Positions 51,858-61,313 of a stretch of 64,000 nt of DNA are shown in pieces. The notes beneath the pieces are model-generated. The model saw nothing but the letters and a program-made list of their open reading frames with translations, did not search any database and had not been told where the DNA came from. Source of the stretch: Bacilli bacterium (GTDB lineage: Bacteria; Bacillota_I; Bacilli_A; RFN20; CAG-826). Location of the stretch: the NCBI GenBank assembly GCA_017447165.1, contig JAFSOD010000001.1, positions 62,001 through 126,000 on the forward strand, read 5' to 3'. The translations under genes were made by a program, and so were the position numbers. The number at the start of each line of letters is the position of its first letter. The stretch's first letter is position 1.

Positions 51858-51902
51858 ATCTCCTTTTGAAGACACCCTGTGTCCAAAAGAGGAGGTATAT
51901 AA

Positions 51903-52850
51903 ATGGACAAATTTCAATTAGTCAGATTTACTGACAAAAATTTTGAATTGGATGCGCGTGCCGATTCAGAAAATGAAACCGTATGGTTAACGCAAAAAGA
52001 AATGAGCCTTTTATTTGGTGTGGATACCGATACTATTGGTCTTCATATTTCGAACATTCTAAAAGAAAAAGAACTCGATGCTTCAACAACCGAGGAATCC
52101 TCGGTAGTTCAAAAAGAAGGCTCTAGAAACGTAAAACGTAGATTGAAAATCTATAATCTAGACATGATTATCTCTGTTGGATATCGAGTGAAATCCAATA
52201 GAGGAATTCTCTTTAGAAGATGGGCAAACCAGGTTTTAAAACAATATCTTATTCAAGGTGTTGCGGTTAATGAAAAAAGAATCGCAACTCTTAACAAGGT
52301 GGTAGATATTCAAAACAGGATGCTCTCGTATTCTTTAAACATTGATAGAGAAGAACTATCTAAAGTTATTAACGAATATACAAGAGCGTTAGATCTTCTT
52401 GATAGTTATGACCATCAAACATTAGAAAAGCCAAAAGGCACTAAGTCTGATTATGTCATGACTTATGAAGAAGCTAGAAGTATTATCGATTCCATGAAAT
52501 TTAATGATATATCTAGCGTCTTTGGAGTGGAAAAAGAAGAAGGAAAACTTAATGGTATAATTGCACAAGTTTATCAAAACGTCTTTGGGCAAGAACTATA
52601 TCCTTCAATTGAGGAAAAGGCTGCACACTTACTTTATTTCCTGGTTAAGGATCACCCTTTTGCTGACGGCTGTAAAAGAATTGCAGCTACTTTGTTTATT
52701 AACTTCTTATATAAGAGCAATCACCTTTATAGGAATAACAAACAAATCATTTCAAACGAGGCTCTTGTAGCGGTAACAATACTAACCGCCGAAAGTAATC
52801 CGGATGAAATGGAAATCATTGTCAAACTGATTACTAACTTGCTTCAATGA
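51903..52850 (+). CDS. RhuM-type protein with C-terminal Fic/Doc domain
   Basis: A 315-residue protein. Residues 1-130 match the RhuM (virulence RhuM) domain: an N-terminal strand pair, VWLTQKEMSLLFGV helix-turn-helix-like segment, and YNLDMIISVGYRVKSNRG. Residues about 180-310 form a Fic/Doc domain with the core HPFADGCKR at 251-259, where the usual Asn is Cys257. Fic domains transfer AMP, phosphate or other groups to proteins. GAGGAGG precedes the ATG. The stop is TGA, unlike most neighbours, and the gene is likely horizontally acquired (inference). Confidence 0.88.
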   Translation: MDKFQLVRFTDKNFELDARADSENETVWLTQKEMSLLFGVDTDTIGLHISNILKEKELDASTTEESSVVQKEGSRNVKRRLKIYNLDMIISVGYRVKSNRGILFRRWANQVLKQYLIQGVAVNEKRIATLNKVVDIQNRMLSYSLNIDREELSKVINEYTRALDLLDSYDHQTLEKPKGTKSDYVMTYEEARSIIDSMKFNDISSVFGVEKEEGKLNGIIAQVYQNVFGQELYPSIEEKAAHLLYFLVKDHPFADGCKRIAATLFINFLYKSNHLYRNNKQIISNEALVAVTILTAESNPDEMEIIVKLITNLLQ

Positions 52851-52857
52851 AAAAAAG

Positions 52858-52882
52858 AAACAGTGCAACGCACTGTTTTTAA
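52858..52882 (+). terminator. Terminator after the RhuM-Fic gene
   Basis: AAACAGTGC - AAC - GCACTGTTTTTAA; the A-rich 5' side also allows termination of the convergent tRNA-Gly. Confidence 0.8.
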
Positions 52883-52888
52883 ATCGCC

Positions 52889-52962
52889 TGGAGCAGGTGA
52901 CGGGAATCGAACCCGCGTATTCAGCTTGGAAGGCTGAAGTTCTACCATTGAACTACACCTGC
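52889..52962 (-). tRNA. tRNA-Gly (TCC)
   Basis: A minus-strand cloverleaf of 74 nt. Acceptor GCAGGTG (52962-52956) / CACCTGC, discriminator T, encoded CCA (52891-52889). The anticodon loop CTTCCAA gives TCC, reading GGA/GGG and, by wobble, other glycine codons. Confidence 0.95.
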
Positions 52963-52977
52963 ATTTCAGCGAATGTT

Positions 52978-53006
52978 ATTTTATAACAGACGCCTAATTA
53001 TATCAA
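52978..53006 (-). promoter_or_regulatory. Promoter of tRNA-Gly
   Basis: Minus strand TTGATA (53006-53001), 17-nt spacer, TAAAAT (52983-52978), the same two hexamers as before the YitT-family gene. It abuts the end of trxA. Confidence 0.55.
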
Positions 53007-53007
53007 A

Positions 53008-53316
53008 TTATTTCTTACAAAATTCTCTAATTTGATCTTCTCTTAAAAAGCCAGAATATCTTCTAACAGCTTTTCCTTCTGAGAAAAAGAATAATGTTGG
53101 AATACTTTCAACTTGGAATGCTCCAGCAAGTTCAGGAGCTTCATCAGTATCAACTTTAACGATTTGAACATTAAAGTCGTCTTTAGCGTCTAATCCTTCT
53201 AAAACTGGTCCAAGCATTCTACATGGTCCACACCATGGAGCGAAGAAATCCAATAAGACATCTCCTTTAGAAAGTAATTCTTTTAATTCTTCTTGTGTTT
53301 CAACGTGTTTAATCAT
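53008..53316 (-). CDS. trxA: Thioredoxin
   Basis: A 102-residue single-domain thioredoxin with the active site FAPWCGPCRML near residue 30 and the cis-proline loop SIPTLFFFSEG near 72. It reduces disulfides in cytoplasmic proteins. GGAGG precedes the ATG. It starts 1 nt after the stop of the TraX-like gene, so the two may share a transcript with the CPBP gene upstream. Confidence 0.95.
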   Translation of the reverse strand: MIKHVETQEELKELLSKGDVLLDFFAPWCGPCRMLGPVLEGLDAKDDFNVQIVKVDTDEAPELAGAFQVESIPTLFFFSEGKAVRRYSGFLREDQIREFCKK

Positions 53317-53317
53317 C

Positions 53318-54217
53318 TTATAATCCTCCGTTTTGAATAATAAATATAATGGCGATAATTAATATGTGTAATGGGTAATAAATGTAAGTTCCAACTTGGA
53401 ACCACTTAGCATTATATCCTCTTTTGCCTGAATAAAACAAAAGTAACGCTCCAGAAAGTAATGCATATAATTGTATGCCTGCATCCCAATAGATACCTTT
53501 TGGCCATAAATAAACAAAAGTAAATTGAGCAGTGATAATGACAACATTAACTAAAATAAAGAATAAATTAGTAACAAATCGGTAACTTCCATTTTCAACC
53601 CAAATACTCTTTTCAATTCCTGATTTTTGTTCTAAATATTCAATAAAGATTTCTGCAAACTTATATGAGTAGAAGAATCCTAACCCTAAAAGAATAGATA
53701 CCCAGTCGTACTGCATATTAAGGAAATATGGGAACCAGTGGATCTCAATAGTGTTGCCAACTTCAACGCCCTTAACCACAAAAGAAACAATAGAATAAAC
53801 TAAAGGAAGTAGTGTAAGTAATTTAACTTTTATATTAGGGTGCTTAAGACAATAAATCGCTGTGGCAGTTAAGATTAAATCGATAAATATATTACCGTGA
53901 CGGTAGATAGGAGTTGCTGCAGGGAAAAGGTTAGTGAAAGTAAACAATATAAATGCTATTGAGACCATTGAACCAACGATTCCTAACTTTAACATGTACT
54001 TATTAAAGTTCTTTGTGTGTCTAACTCCTTCTGCAATTAAAAAGATAAAAAGTGGTAAAGCAAGTCGGCCAAGAATTCTAAAGATATTGGATAAGTCAAT
54101 CATTGTCTGATTAAGAGGATATTGCATCGCAAAATACATCCCCAAGTGATCTAGAGTCATAAAGACAATAGCGAGGATTTTAATCCAGAAAGACGACAAA
54201 AATGCGATTTTTTTCAT
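53318..54217 (-). CDS. TraX-family membrane protein
   Basis: A 299-residue protein with about eight hydrophobic helices. The N-terminal WIKILAIVFMTLDHLGMYF and FRILGRLALPLFIFLIAEG are the conserved opening of the TraX family (acyltransferase-like; named for the F-pilin acetylase). The chromosomal members in Firmicutes have no fixed function; acetylation of a surface molecule is possible. Its start overlaps the CPBP gene stop by 4 nt. Confidence 0.85.
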   Translation of the reverse strand: MKKIAFLSSFWIKILAIVFMTLDHLGMYFAMQYPLNQTMIDLSNIFRILGRLALPLFIFLIAEGVRHTKNFNKYMLKLGIVGSMVSIAFILFTFTNLFPAATPIYRHGNIFIDLILTATAIYCLKHPNIKVKLLTLLPLVYSIVSFVVKGVEVGNTIEIHWFPYFLNMQYDWVSILLGLGFFYSYKFAEIFIEYLEQKSGIEKSIWVENGSYRFVTNLFFILVNVVIITAQFTFVYLWPKGIYWDAGIQLYALLSGALLLFYSGKRGYNAKWFQVGTYIYYPLHILIIAIIFIIQNGGL

Positions 54218-54972
54218 GAGTTAATTAATATAACCTGACTAATAATAACGAATAAATTATTTGTGATATGGGCTGTTAAGGAACATGGCAAATCATATAA
54301 ATCATAGGCAAATGATAATAATAATCCTGGAGCGATATAAGTTGGCAAAATGATAAATTCTGTAGCAATATTTCCCCCGAAATCCATATGAATAAGACCA
54401 AAGATTACACCGGTAACAATATATGCAGCAATTCGGTTCCATCTTTTAACTAGATTAAACATGCCCACGCGATATGTGAGTTCTTCGCAAATTGGCCCGA
54501 TGATTCCAAAAATAATAATTGATGCAGCGGGATATCTAGCGATAACTTGCCTGATTGCCGTTTCGTTTCCTCCGGTACCAGTGCTATAAAATAGGTTAAC
54601 TAACCTCATGTATGTTTGATCAAATAATAATATAGATGCTCCAACTGCTAATCCAACCACATAAGGTATCCAGTTTTTAAACTTTGGTAATATTTTTTTG
54701 AAGTCTAATCCAACGACTATAACTAAGATAGCAAATAGAACCGCATATGTTATTAATGCTTTAGCACCAGCCTTATCAACTTCGTTCATTGAAAAGAGGA
54801 TGGTTCCAACAATAGCAGATATTAAGGAAATGACAAAAACATTACCAAAGGCGAATAGAAGCACTTCCTTCCAAATATCAAGCTTCGCGTTATTAAAAGG
54901 CGCGTATTTGTCCGCTAATAAGTCGCTTCTATGTCTGTTTTTATTAGGTAAATTTTCTTCTTTTAAAAACAT
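54214..54972 (-). CDS. CPBP-family intramembrane metalloprotease
   Basis: A 252-residue membrane protein with the three CPBP (Abi/Rce1-like) motifs: PICEELTYR (EExxxR) near residue 165, FGLIHMDF (FxxxH) near 200, and a final HITNN (HxxxN) near 237. It may cleave membrane peptides; some family members give bacteriocin self-immunity. ATG 54972 is preferred over an in-frame start at 55074, because AAGGA lies upstream and the extra segment would overlap the divergent YigZ gene. Confidence 0.85.
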   Translation of the reverse strand: MFLKEENLPNKNRHRSDLLADKYAPFNNAKLDIWKEVLLFAFGNVFVISLISAIVGTILFSMNEVDKAGAKALITYAVLFAILVIVVGLDFKKILPKFKNWIPYVVGLAVGASILLFDQTYMRLVNLFYSTGTGGNETAIRQVIARYPAASIIIFGIIGPICEELTYRVGMFNLVKRWNRIAAYIVTGVIFGLIHMDFGGNIATEFIILPTYIAPGLLLSFAYDLYDLPCSLTAHITNNLFVIISQVILINS

Positions 54973-55041
54973 TATCTTTATTTTCCTTAAGAAAAATAAT
55001 ACACTAAAAGCACGTTGAAAGGTAGATTTTACTAGTAAAAT

Positions 55042-55425
55042 ATGGCTAATTTCACCATTGCTAAAGAAGGACAAGGATTTGTTGAATTGCTAAAAAGCAA
55101 GTTTTATTCCTACGCTTTTCCTGTTAGCGATGTCGAGGAATTTAAAAGAAGGCTTGAGGTAATAAGAAAAGCAAACCCGAAAGCTAAGCATGTGGTCTAT
55201 GCTTATCGAATTGGTGTGAATTCTAAGTCCACTGACGACAAAGAGCCAAAGGGAACAGCGGGTAGACCCCTATTAGAATTACTCGCCAAAAAGAATTTAG
55301 TGGATGTTGCTATTGTTGTGGTCCGCTATTTTGGTGGAAGTGAATTAGGAGCGTCTCGCTTACTTAGAACATATTTAGCTAGTGGAGTCGATGCAATTAA
55401 TCACACAACAATTGTTGAAAAATAA
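55042..55425 (+). CDS. YigZ/IMPACT (UPF0029) domain protein, short form
   Basis: A 127-residue protein with the UPF0029 pattern: SKFYSYAFPV, HVVYAYRIG, DDKEPKGTAGRPLLELL and VVRYFGGSELGASRLLRTY. The second domain (DUF1949) present in full-length YigZ is missing. The fold suggests RNA or ribosome binding; eukaryotic IMPACT regulates GCN2. The ATG has no Shine-Dalgarno sequence and is preceded directly by an AT-rich TAGTAAAAT. The next gene begins 13 nt after its stop. Confidence 0.85.
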   Translation: MANFTIAKEGQGFVELLKSKFYSYAFPVSDVEEFKRRLEVIRKANPKAKHVVYAYRIGVNSKSTDDKEPKGTAGRPLLELLAKKNLVDVAIVVVRYFGGSELGASRLLRTYLASGVDAINHTTIVEK

Positions 55426-55438
55426 GGAAGGTATCATT

Positions 55439-56263
55439 ATGGCAGATTGTAATCATCAATGCGAAGGTTGCCCAAGTAGTGGCAATTGCGAAAGCGAAAT
55501 TAAAAAAGCAAAACTAAACGATAGATCTAGTGTTAAACACGTTATCGCAGTTTTATCCGGTAAAGGTGGAGTTGGTAAATCATTTATCACCTCTTATTTA
55601 GCGGTGTCCTTACATAAGAAAGGCTATAAAGTCGGTATTTTAGACGCTGACGTCACTGGACCTAGTATCCCTAAAGCCTTTGGCATTAAAGATAAGGCAG
55701 TGGGAGAAGATGGAGTTATTTACCCACTTGAATCTAAGACTGGTATTCAAGTTATCTCCGCTAACTGCTTGTTAGAAGATGACTCTGAACCAATTATTTG
55801 GAGAGGTGTCTTATTAGGAAATCTAGTTAAACAATTCTATGAAGATGTCTTATGGGAAGACCTAGACTATTTATTAATTGATATGCCACCAGGAACTGGT
55901 GATATTGCTTTAACGACATTCCAAATGATTCCTATCGATGACTTAATTATTGTTACTTCGCCACAAGACTTAGTGTCTTTAGTGGTTACTAAGGCAATTA
56001 AGATGGCGAGAATGATGAACATCAAAGTCTTAGGTGTAGTGGAGAATATGTCTTATCTAAAATGTCCGAAATGTGGAGAAAAGATTCCTCTATTTGGACA
56101 GTCACATTTAGATGAGTTTGCCAAAAAGTTAGACTTCAAAGTTTTAGGTAAATTACCTTTAGTGAGTGAAAACGCCACTAAAGTAGATAAAGGAGAAGTG
56201 GAATTTATTGAATTCCCTGAATTTGAACCTATCACCGAAGCGGTTATAAAGGAGGAGAATTAA
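55439..56263 (+). CDS. Mrp/NBP35-type P-loop ATPase, Fe-S cluster carrier
   Basis: A 274-residue ATPase of the Mrp/ApbC/NBP35 group that carries and transfers Fe-S clusters. The N-terminus has four cysteines in the NBP35 arrangement (CNHQCEGCPSSGNC), followed by the deviant Walker A SGKGGVGKS near residue 42, MPPGTGDI, and the C-terminal CPKCGE pair that bridges a cluster between subunits. Start ATG 55439 has AAGGAAGG upstream; an earlier in-frame ATG lies in the YigZ gene. The stop overlaps the aminopeptidase ATG (TAATG). Confidence 0.92.
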   Translation: MADCNHQCEGCPSSGNCESEIKKAKLNDRSSVKHVIAVLSGKGGVGKSFITSYLAVSLHKKGYKVGILDADVTGPSIPKAFGIKDKAVGEDGVIYPLESKTGIQVISANCLLEDDSEPIIWRGVLLGNLVKQFYEDVLWEDLDYLLIDMPPGTGDIALTTFQMIPIDDLIIVTSPQDLVSLVVTKAIKMARMMNIKVLGVVENMSYLKCPKCGEKIPLFGQSHLDEFAKKLDFKVLGKLPLVSENATKVDKGEVEFIEFPEFEPITEAVIKEEN

Positions 56264-57525
56264 TGAAAGAATTTGATTTACGAAGGGCAAAATTATTTGA
56301 GTCTTTACCAGATAATTCTTTAGCGCTAGTTTTTGCTGGATCTGCAAAAATTAAAAGCGAAGATGAATATTTTCCGTTTTTTGCTAATCGCAACTTCTTC
56401 TATTTAACTGGTATCGAACAAGAAAATAGTGTTCTTATGTTGGTGAAGTGCCCAGGAGAAAGAAAAGAATATTTATTTTTAGATGAGCATAACGAACTTA
56501 AGGAGAGATGGACTGGTAAAAGGTTATCTTTTGAACAAGCTAGTGAGGTATCTCAAATCACCAATGTCTATTCTAATAATAACTTTGAAGCGATGCTTCA
56601 GATGGGATTATCTAAAGAGAATAATGTCTATGGTAACATCTCTCACTTATATCTTGATTTAAGTGATGAACTCAAAATTAAAAGTGGAGTGTCCACTCAA
56701 ATCTTTAAGAAAGAATTAGAAGAAAAATATCCTCATCTTACTTTTAGTAACATCTATCCATTAATTGTCGAGCTACGTTTAGTAAAGTCTGATATTGAAA
56801 TTGCAGAAATGATAGAGGCTATCAACTGCACAAATTTAGGAATTAATGAACTTTTAAACAACATGCATATCGGTGTTTCCGAACACGAATTAAGCGATCG
56901 CTTTGAATTCTTTGGAAAAACACATGGTCGACATGATTTAGCCTTTGAAACCATTGTTGGAAGCGGAATAAATTCCACAACCCTACATCATCCAATCGCT
57001 CAACAAGATAAACTCCTTGAATTTGATGATGTTGTCATTTTTGACCTTGGTTATAAACATCATGGGTATTGTGCTGATATTTCTAGAACCTTCCCAGTTT
57101 CTGGAACTTTCTCCCCAAAACAAAAAGAAATCTATGAAGCAGTTTTAGAATGTAATAAAGCAGTTATTAGTTTTGCTAAACCAGGATTAACTTTAAAAGA
57201 ATTACAAGAATTTACCATTGATTTCCTTAAGGGAGAATGCATTAGAAGAAAACTCATCGCTAAAGAAGATGACATCTTGAAATATTATATTCATAATGTT
57301 TCTCACTTCTTAGGGCTAGACACTCATGATGTTGGAGATAGAAATCGTAAACTTGTTCCAGGAAATGTTATTACTGTCGAACCAGGCTTATATTTTGTCG
57401 AAGACCATATTGGAGTGCGAGTTGAAGATGATGTTTTAATTACTGAAGATGGTGCTATTTGTCTATCTAAAGGTATTAAAAAGGAAATTGCTGATATCGA
57501 AAGAATGCTCAAAGGTCGTAAGTAA
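56263..57525 (+). CDS. Xaa-Pro aminopeptidase (M24 family)
   Basis: A 420-residue metallopeptidase that removes N-terminal residues preceding proline. The N-terminal creatinase-like domain (SLALVFAGSAKIKSEDEYFPF, NFFYLTGIEQ) precedes the catalytic pita-bread domain with FDLGYKHHGYCADISRTFP (metal aspartates), HNVSHFLGLDTHDVGD and VITVEPGLYF. It is coupled to the Mrp gene by TAATG and followed 2 nt later by glpK. Confidence 0.93.
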   Translation: MKEFDLRRAKLFESLPDNSLALVFAGSAKIKSEDEYFPFFANRNFFYLTGIEQENSVLMLVKCPGERKEYLFLDEHNELKERWTGKRLSFEQASEVSQITNVYSNNNFEAMLQMGLSKENNVYGNISHLYLDLSDELKIKSGVSTQIFKKELEEKYPHLTFSNIYPLIVELRLVKSDIEIAEMIEAINCTNLGINELLNNMHIGVSEHELSDRFEFFGKTHGRHDLAFETIVGSGINSTTLHHPIAQQDKLLEFDDVVIFDLGYKHHGYCADISRTFPVSGTFSPKQKEIYEAVLECNKAVISFAKPGLTLKELQEFTIDFLKGECIRRKLIAKEDDILKYYIHNVSHFLGLDTHDVGDRNRKLVPGNVITVEPGLYFVEDHIGVRVEDDVLITEDGAICLSKGIKKEIADIERMLKGRK

Positions 57526-57527
57526 TT

Positions 57528-59003
57528 ATGGAGAAATACATTTTAACAATTGATCAAGGCACCACTAGTACGAGAGCAATCTTAGTTGATAAAAATGGAC
57601 GAGTGGTGAATATGACCCAAGAAGAAGTGGTCTGTATCTTCCCGCATTCCGGTTGGGTAGAAACTGACGCTTTAAATATATGGGTTAGTGTTATTAATGT
57701 TATCAATGAACTACTTGTTAAACAAAATATCACTTGGAAGAATATTGACTCTATTGGTATTACCAATCAAAGAGAAACTACTGTTGTTTGGGATAAAAAG
57801 ACAATGATGCCTATTTGTCCCGCGATTGTCTGGCAATCTCGTCAATCTGCAGAAATTTGTGATAGATATGAGAAAGATAAAAAAATTATCCATAAGAAAA
57901 CTGGATTACTTATCAATCCATATTTCTCCGCCTCTAAAATTAAATTTATTTTAGAGCATGTATCAGGTGCAGAAGCACGCGCTAAAAAGGGGGAACTCCT
58001 TTTTGGCACAATTGATTCTTGGATTATTTATCGTATGACTAATGGTGCAGTGCACGCGACTGATGTCAGTAATGCTTCTAGAACAATGTTACTTAATCTC
58101 AAGACTTTGTCTTGGGATAAAGAATTATGCGAATTATTCAAAATTCCAATGAATATGCTTCCTAAGATTCTCCCTAGTTCGTATGATTATGGGAAAGCCT
58201 CATTCTTTTCAGAAAAAGTTCATATACACGGGGTAGCTGGAGACCAACAAGCCGCTTTATTTGGTCAAACCTGTTTTGAAGTTGGAGAATCGAAAAATAC
58301 ATATGGCACTGGTTGCTTTATGTTGATGAATATTGGCGACAAAATTACCTTAAGTGAAAAAGGGTTGCTAACCACAGTGGGCTGGCAAATTGGTAACAAA
58401 GTTACCTATGCTTTAGAAGGATCTGTTTTTATTGGTGGAGCGGTAGTCCAATGGTTAAGAGATAAAATGCATCTTATTGAACACTCTGCCGATAGCGAAA
58501 AGCTGGCCTTGGACTGTCATGACACGCATGGGGTATATATTGTGCCTGCATTCGTTGGCTTAGGTACACCTTACTGGGATGATGACGCTCGAGGAGCGGT
58601 ATTTGGTTTAACTAGAAATAGTGATTCTCGTCACTTTGTTAGAGCGGCATTAGAATCTATTGCCTATCAATGTAAAGATGTCTTTGAAGTGATGAAAGAA
58701 GAATCTAAACTTTCTATTCCTTCTTTAAAAGTTGATGGTGGAGCGACCGCTAATAATTTCTTAATGCAGTTCCAAAGCGATATTTTACATACTGCGATTG
58801 ATTTACCAGAATGTTTACAAACAACCGCTTTAGGAGCAGCCTATTTAGCGGGATTATCTTCTAAGTTCTATTCAAATTTAGACCATATTAAAAAGATTCA
58901 TCGTTCGCAGAAAATTTATAATCCAAAGATGGATGTTAACGAAGTTAAACGTCGTTATGATGGATGGAAGAAGGCTGTTGAAGTCACTAGGATGTTTAAA
59001 TAA
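57528..59003 (+). CDS. glpK: Glycerol kinase
   Basis: A 491-residue FGGY-family kinase making glycerol 3-phosphate. IDQGTTSTRAIL at the N-terminus, ITNQRETTVVW, DSWIIYRMT, the signature GVAGDQQAALFGQ near residue 240 and KVDGGATANNFLMQ near 400 are intact. The conserved phosphorylatable His region of low-GC GlpK is not clearly preserved by eye. Together with gpsA it supplies glycerol 3-phosphate for lipids. No glpF or glpO lies nearby. Confidence 0.96.
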   Translation: MEKYILTIDQGTTSTRAILVDKNGRVVNMTQEEVVCIFPHSGWVETDALNIWVSVINVINELLVKQNITWKNIDSIGITNQRETTVVWDKKTMMPICPAIVWQSRQSAEICDRYEKDKKIIHKKTGLLINPYFSASKIKFILEHVSGAEARAKKGELLFGTIDSWIIYRMTNGAVHATDVSNASRTMLLNLKTLSWDKELCELFKIPMNMLPKILPSSYDYGKASFFSEKVHIHGVAGDQQAALFGQTCFEVGESKNTYGTGCFMLMNIGDKITLSEKGLLTTVGWQIGNKVTYALEGSVFIGGAVVQWLRDKMHLIEHSADSEKLALDCHDTHGVYIVPAFVGLGTPYWDDDARGAVFGLTRNSDSRHFVRAALESIAYQCKDVFEVMKEESKLSIPSLKVDGGATANNFLMQFQSDILHTAIDLPECLQTTALGAAYLAGLSSKFYSNLDHIKKIHRSQKIYNPKMDVNEVKRRYDGWKKAVEVTRMFK

Positions 59004-59009
59004 TTATCT

Positions 59010-61313
59010 ATGTTAGTTATCGCTCCTAGAAATATGCATCTTGATATCATTAACTATTATCGAAAAGATAATCCTTTTTTTGATATCAAAGTCATCGATA
59101 AGAGCGATTTAACTAGTGCTGTTTACTTTGAAAGTAGAAGTGACACAGTTTTATATTTAATGACTCACTACCATTATTCCTATGATGAGGCAGTGACTTA
59201 TTTAAGTTTTATTAAAACTATCTTTACTCCAAATAATTCTAAGTTAGAGAAGTTATATAAACTTCAACAAGAACTAGTGGCTACTGGCTACTTATATAAA
59301 AGTGAAGTCTATCGCTATTTATATGAACACAAGTCAGCGATAGTGATTGGCTATCAAAAATATGACAATGGACTACTAGATTTATCTAATAAATTAGATA
59401 TGAATCTAGAATTCTTTGATTTTGGTAAGGACTATAAAGTTCATGAAATCAATAACTTCACTAGATTAGAAGATGAGGTGTATTTCGTCTTAAATGAGAT
59501 AGCCCATGATATTGATAATGGAGTAGATGTTAATGATATTTATATCTTTAATAGAAGTGAGGAATATATTTACTACTTAAAGAAATTCTCACCATTGTTC
59601 GGTTTTAATATTAACTTCCTAAACTCTTATAGTTTCACTAAAACTGGTGTGTACTCTGAATTTAAAAAGCTTTATGAAGAGTATTGTAATGTAGAAGAGG
59701 CTTTTGAAAAACTTGATGAGATTTGTCGAAGTGATGATATATATCATCAATTTGTGGATGCGATTCGTAAAATTGACATTAGTGAGTTAGATTATGAAAT
59801 CGCTTCAGTGTATCTAGAAAAAGAATTAAATAACCGCTACGTAGATGAGCCTCATTATCTAAATGCGGTTAAAGTGATTAATAATCCAACTTTATTAATA
59901 AATAAAAAAATCTATGTTCTAGGTTTTGTGCAAGGTCAATTCCCTAAGAGTCAAAAGGATGATTCTTATTTAAGTGAAAGCGAACTCCTTTATTTAAATA
60001 AACTCACCAATAAATTAAAGACCAAGATTGACCAAGATAATCTATTAGATTTCTTTAAGAGTGATAATGAATTTGTTTTATGTTACCCAAGTAAATCTCT
60101 TGATAGTCCTAAGATGTTTATCTCGCCATTGGTGAATTATTTATCTATAAAGACTAATACCAATCCGTTTAATAATTATTTCTATTCAGAAGATGTCTTA
60201 AAGTATATTGCCTGCTCTTTAAAAGACTTGAACGTTTTATATAAAGAAAAGTCCTCTAGGTACTTAGCCATTAAAGAACTAGTGGAACCAATTTACAATG
60301 ACTTTGATAACTCCTTTAAGGGGGCTAATGTTAATAACAAGAATTCACATTTAGTATTATCGACCTCGCAGTTAACTGACTATGCGAGTTGTCCTTTCAA
60401 ATATTACTTAGGCCGTGTATTAAGTGTGGATCCTTTTGAAGAGACCATTGACTCTATTTTCGGGAACATAGTTCATAAATTATTAGAAAAGTCACTTCTT
60501 GACGAAAGTTTTGATGTTTCTGGTGAATACGATAAAGCGGTTGATGCATCTAACGTTAGTGAAGAAATTAAAGTCCTTTGGTCTTTAAGCTTAAAAGATC
60601 AAATCATTGAGATGATTAAATTCATCAAACGACATAATCATTATATGACTAATCCAACTTTTGAATTAGAGAAGAGTATAACCATTAATTTAGATAAGTT
60701 AACTAGCTTAACTGGAAGAATTGATAAGATGGTGATTTTAGATAATAAATCACTGGTGATGATTGATTATAAAACAGGTAGCAGTGGAGACTTTGATGAT
60801 ACTTATCTCAAAGATGGATTATCTTCTCAACTTCCTACTTACGCTTTACTTGCTCAAGAGAGTAAATATTCTAAATACTCTGTTAGTGGACTTTATATCA
60901 ACCACATCTATACTTCAAAAGAAGTAGAACTAAAAGACGATGAACTCATTCCAAAATATTTAAAACTATCTGGAAAATCTTTAGATGATTATTCCTCTTT
61001 CTTTAATTTTGATTCCACAATCGCAAGTGGCAAATCTAGCTTTGTTGCCTCTATTTCTTCTAAAGAAGGAGTCCTCCAATCTAAAAACGGAGTTATTTCT
61101 AAAGATAAGTTAGATGAATATATCAAAACTGTGAGAGATAAATATCTTGAAGTTAGTGAATTAATTAGAGCCAATAAATTTGAAATATCACCATGTGATA
61201 AGGGAAAAGCTAATACACGTGCCTGCCAAAATTGTACTTATCGTGATATTTGTTATGTAAGAAGTAGCCAAGTGAGATACTTAAGCGCTCTAACGGAGGA
61301 AGAAAATGAGTAA
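59010..61313 (+). CDS. addB: AddB-like subunit of the helicase-nuclease
   Basis: A 767-residue protein, shorter than typical AddB (about 1100-1160). The C-terminal part holds a PD-(D/E)XK nuclease (MIDYKTGSSG near residue 585) framed by the AddB Fe-S cysteines: one in YASCPFKYYLGR near 463 and three in CDKG...CQNCTYRDIC near the end. The N-terminal UvrD-like region lacks obvious Walker motifs, as in AddB. With AddA it processes double-strand breaks for recombination. It overlaps addA by 8 nt. Confidence 0.9.
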   Translation: MLVIAPRNMHLDIINYYRKDNPFFDIKVIDKSDLTSAVYFESRSDTVLYLMTHYHYSYDEAVTYLSFIKTIFTPNNSKLEKLYKLQQELVATGYLYKSEVYRYLYEHKSAIVIGYQKYDNGLLDLSNKLDMNLEFFDFGKDYKVHEINNFTRLEDEVYFVLNEIAHDIDNGVDVNDIYIFNRSEEYIYYLKKFSPLFGFNINFLNSYSFTKTGVYSEFKKLYEEYCNVEEAFEKLDEICRSDDIYHQFVDAIRKIDISELDYEIASVYLEKELNNRYVDEPHYLNAVKVINNPTLLINKKIYVLGFVQGQFPKSQKDDSYLSESELLYLNKLTNKLKTKIDQDNLLDFFKSDNEFVLCYPSKSLDSPKMFISPLVNYLSIKTNTNPFNNYFYSEDVLKYIACSLKDLNVLYKEKSSRYLAIKELVEPIYNDFDNSFKGANVNNKNSHLVLSTSQLTDYASCPFKYYLGRVLSVDPFEETIDSIFGNIVHKLLEKSLLDESFDVSGEYDKAVDASNVSEEIKVLWSLSLKDQIIEMIKFIKRHNHYMTNPTFELEKSITINLDKLTSLTGRIDKMVILDNKSLVMIDYKTGSSGDFDDTYLKDGLSSQLPTYALLAQESKYSKYSVSGLYINHIYTSKEVELKDDELIPKYLKLSGKSLDDYSSFFNFDSTIASGKSSFVASISSKEGVLQSKNGVISKDKLDEYIKTVRDKYLEVSELIRANKFEISPCDKGKANTRACQNCTYRDICYVRSSQVRYLSALTEEENE

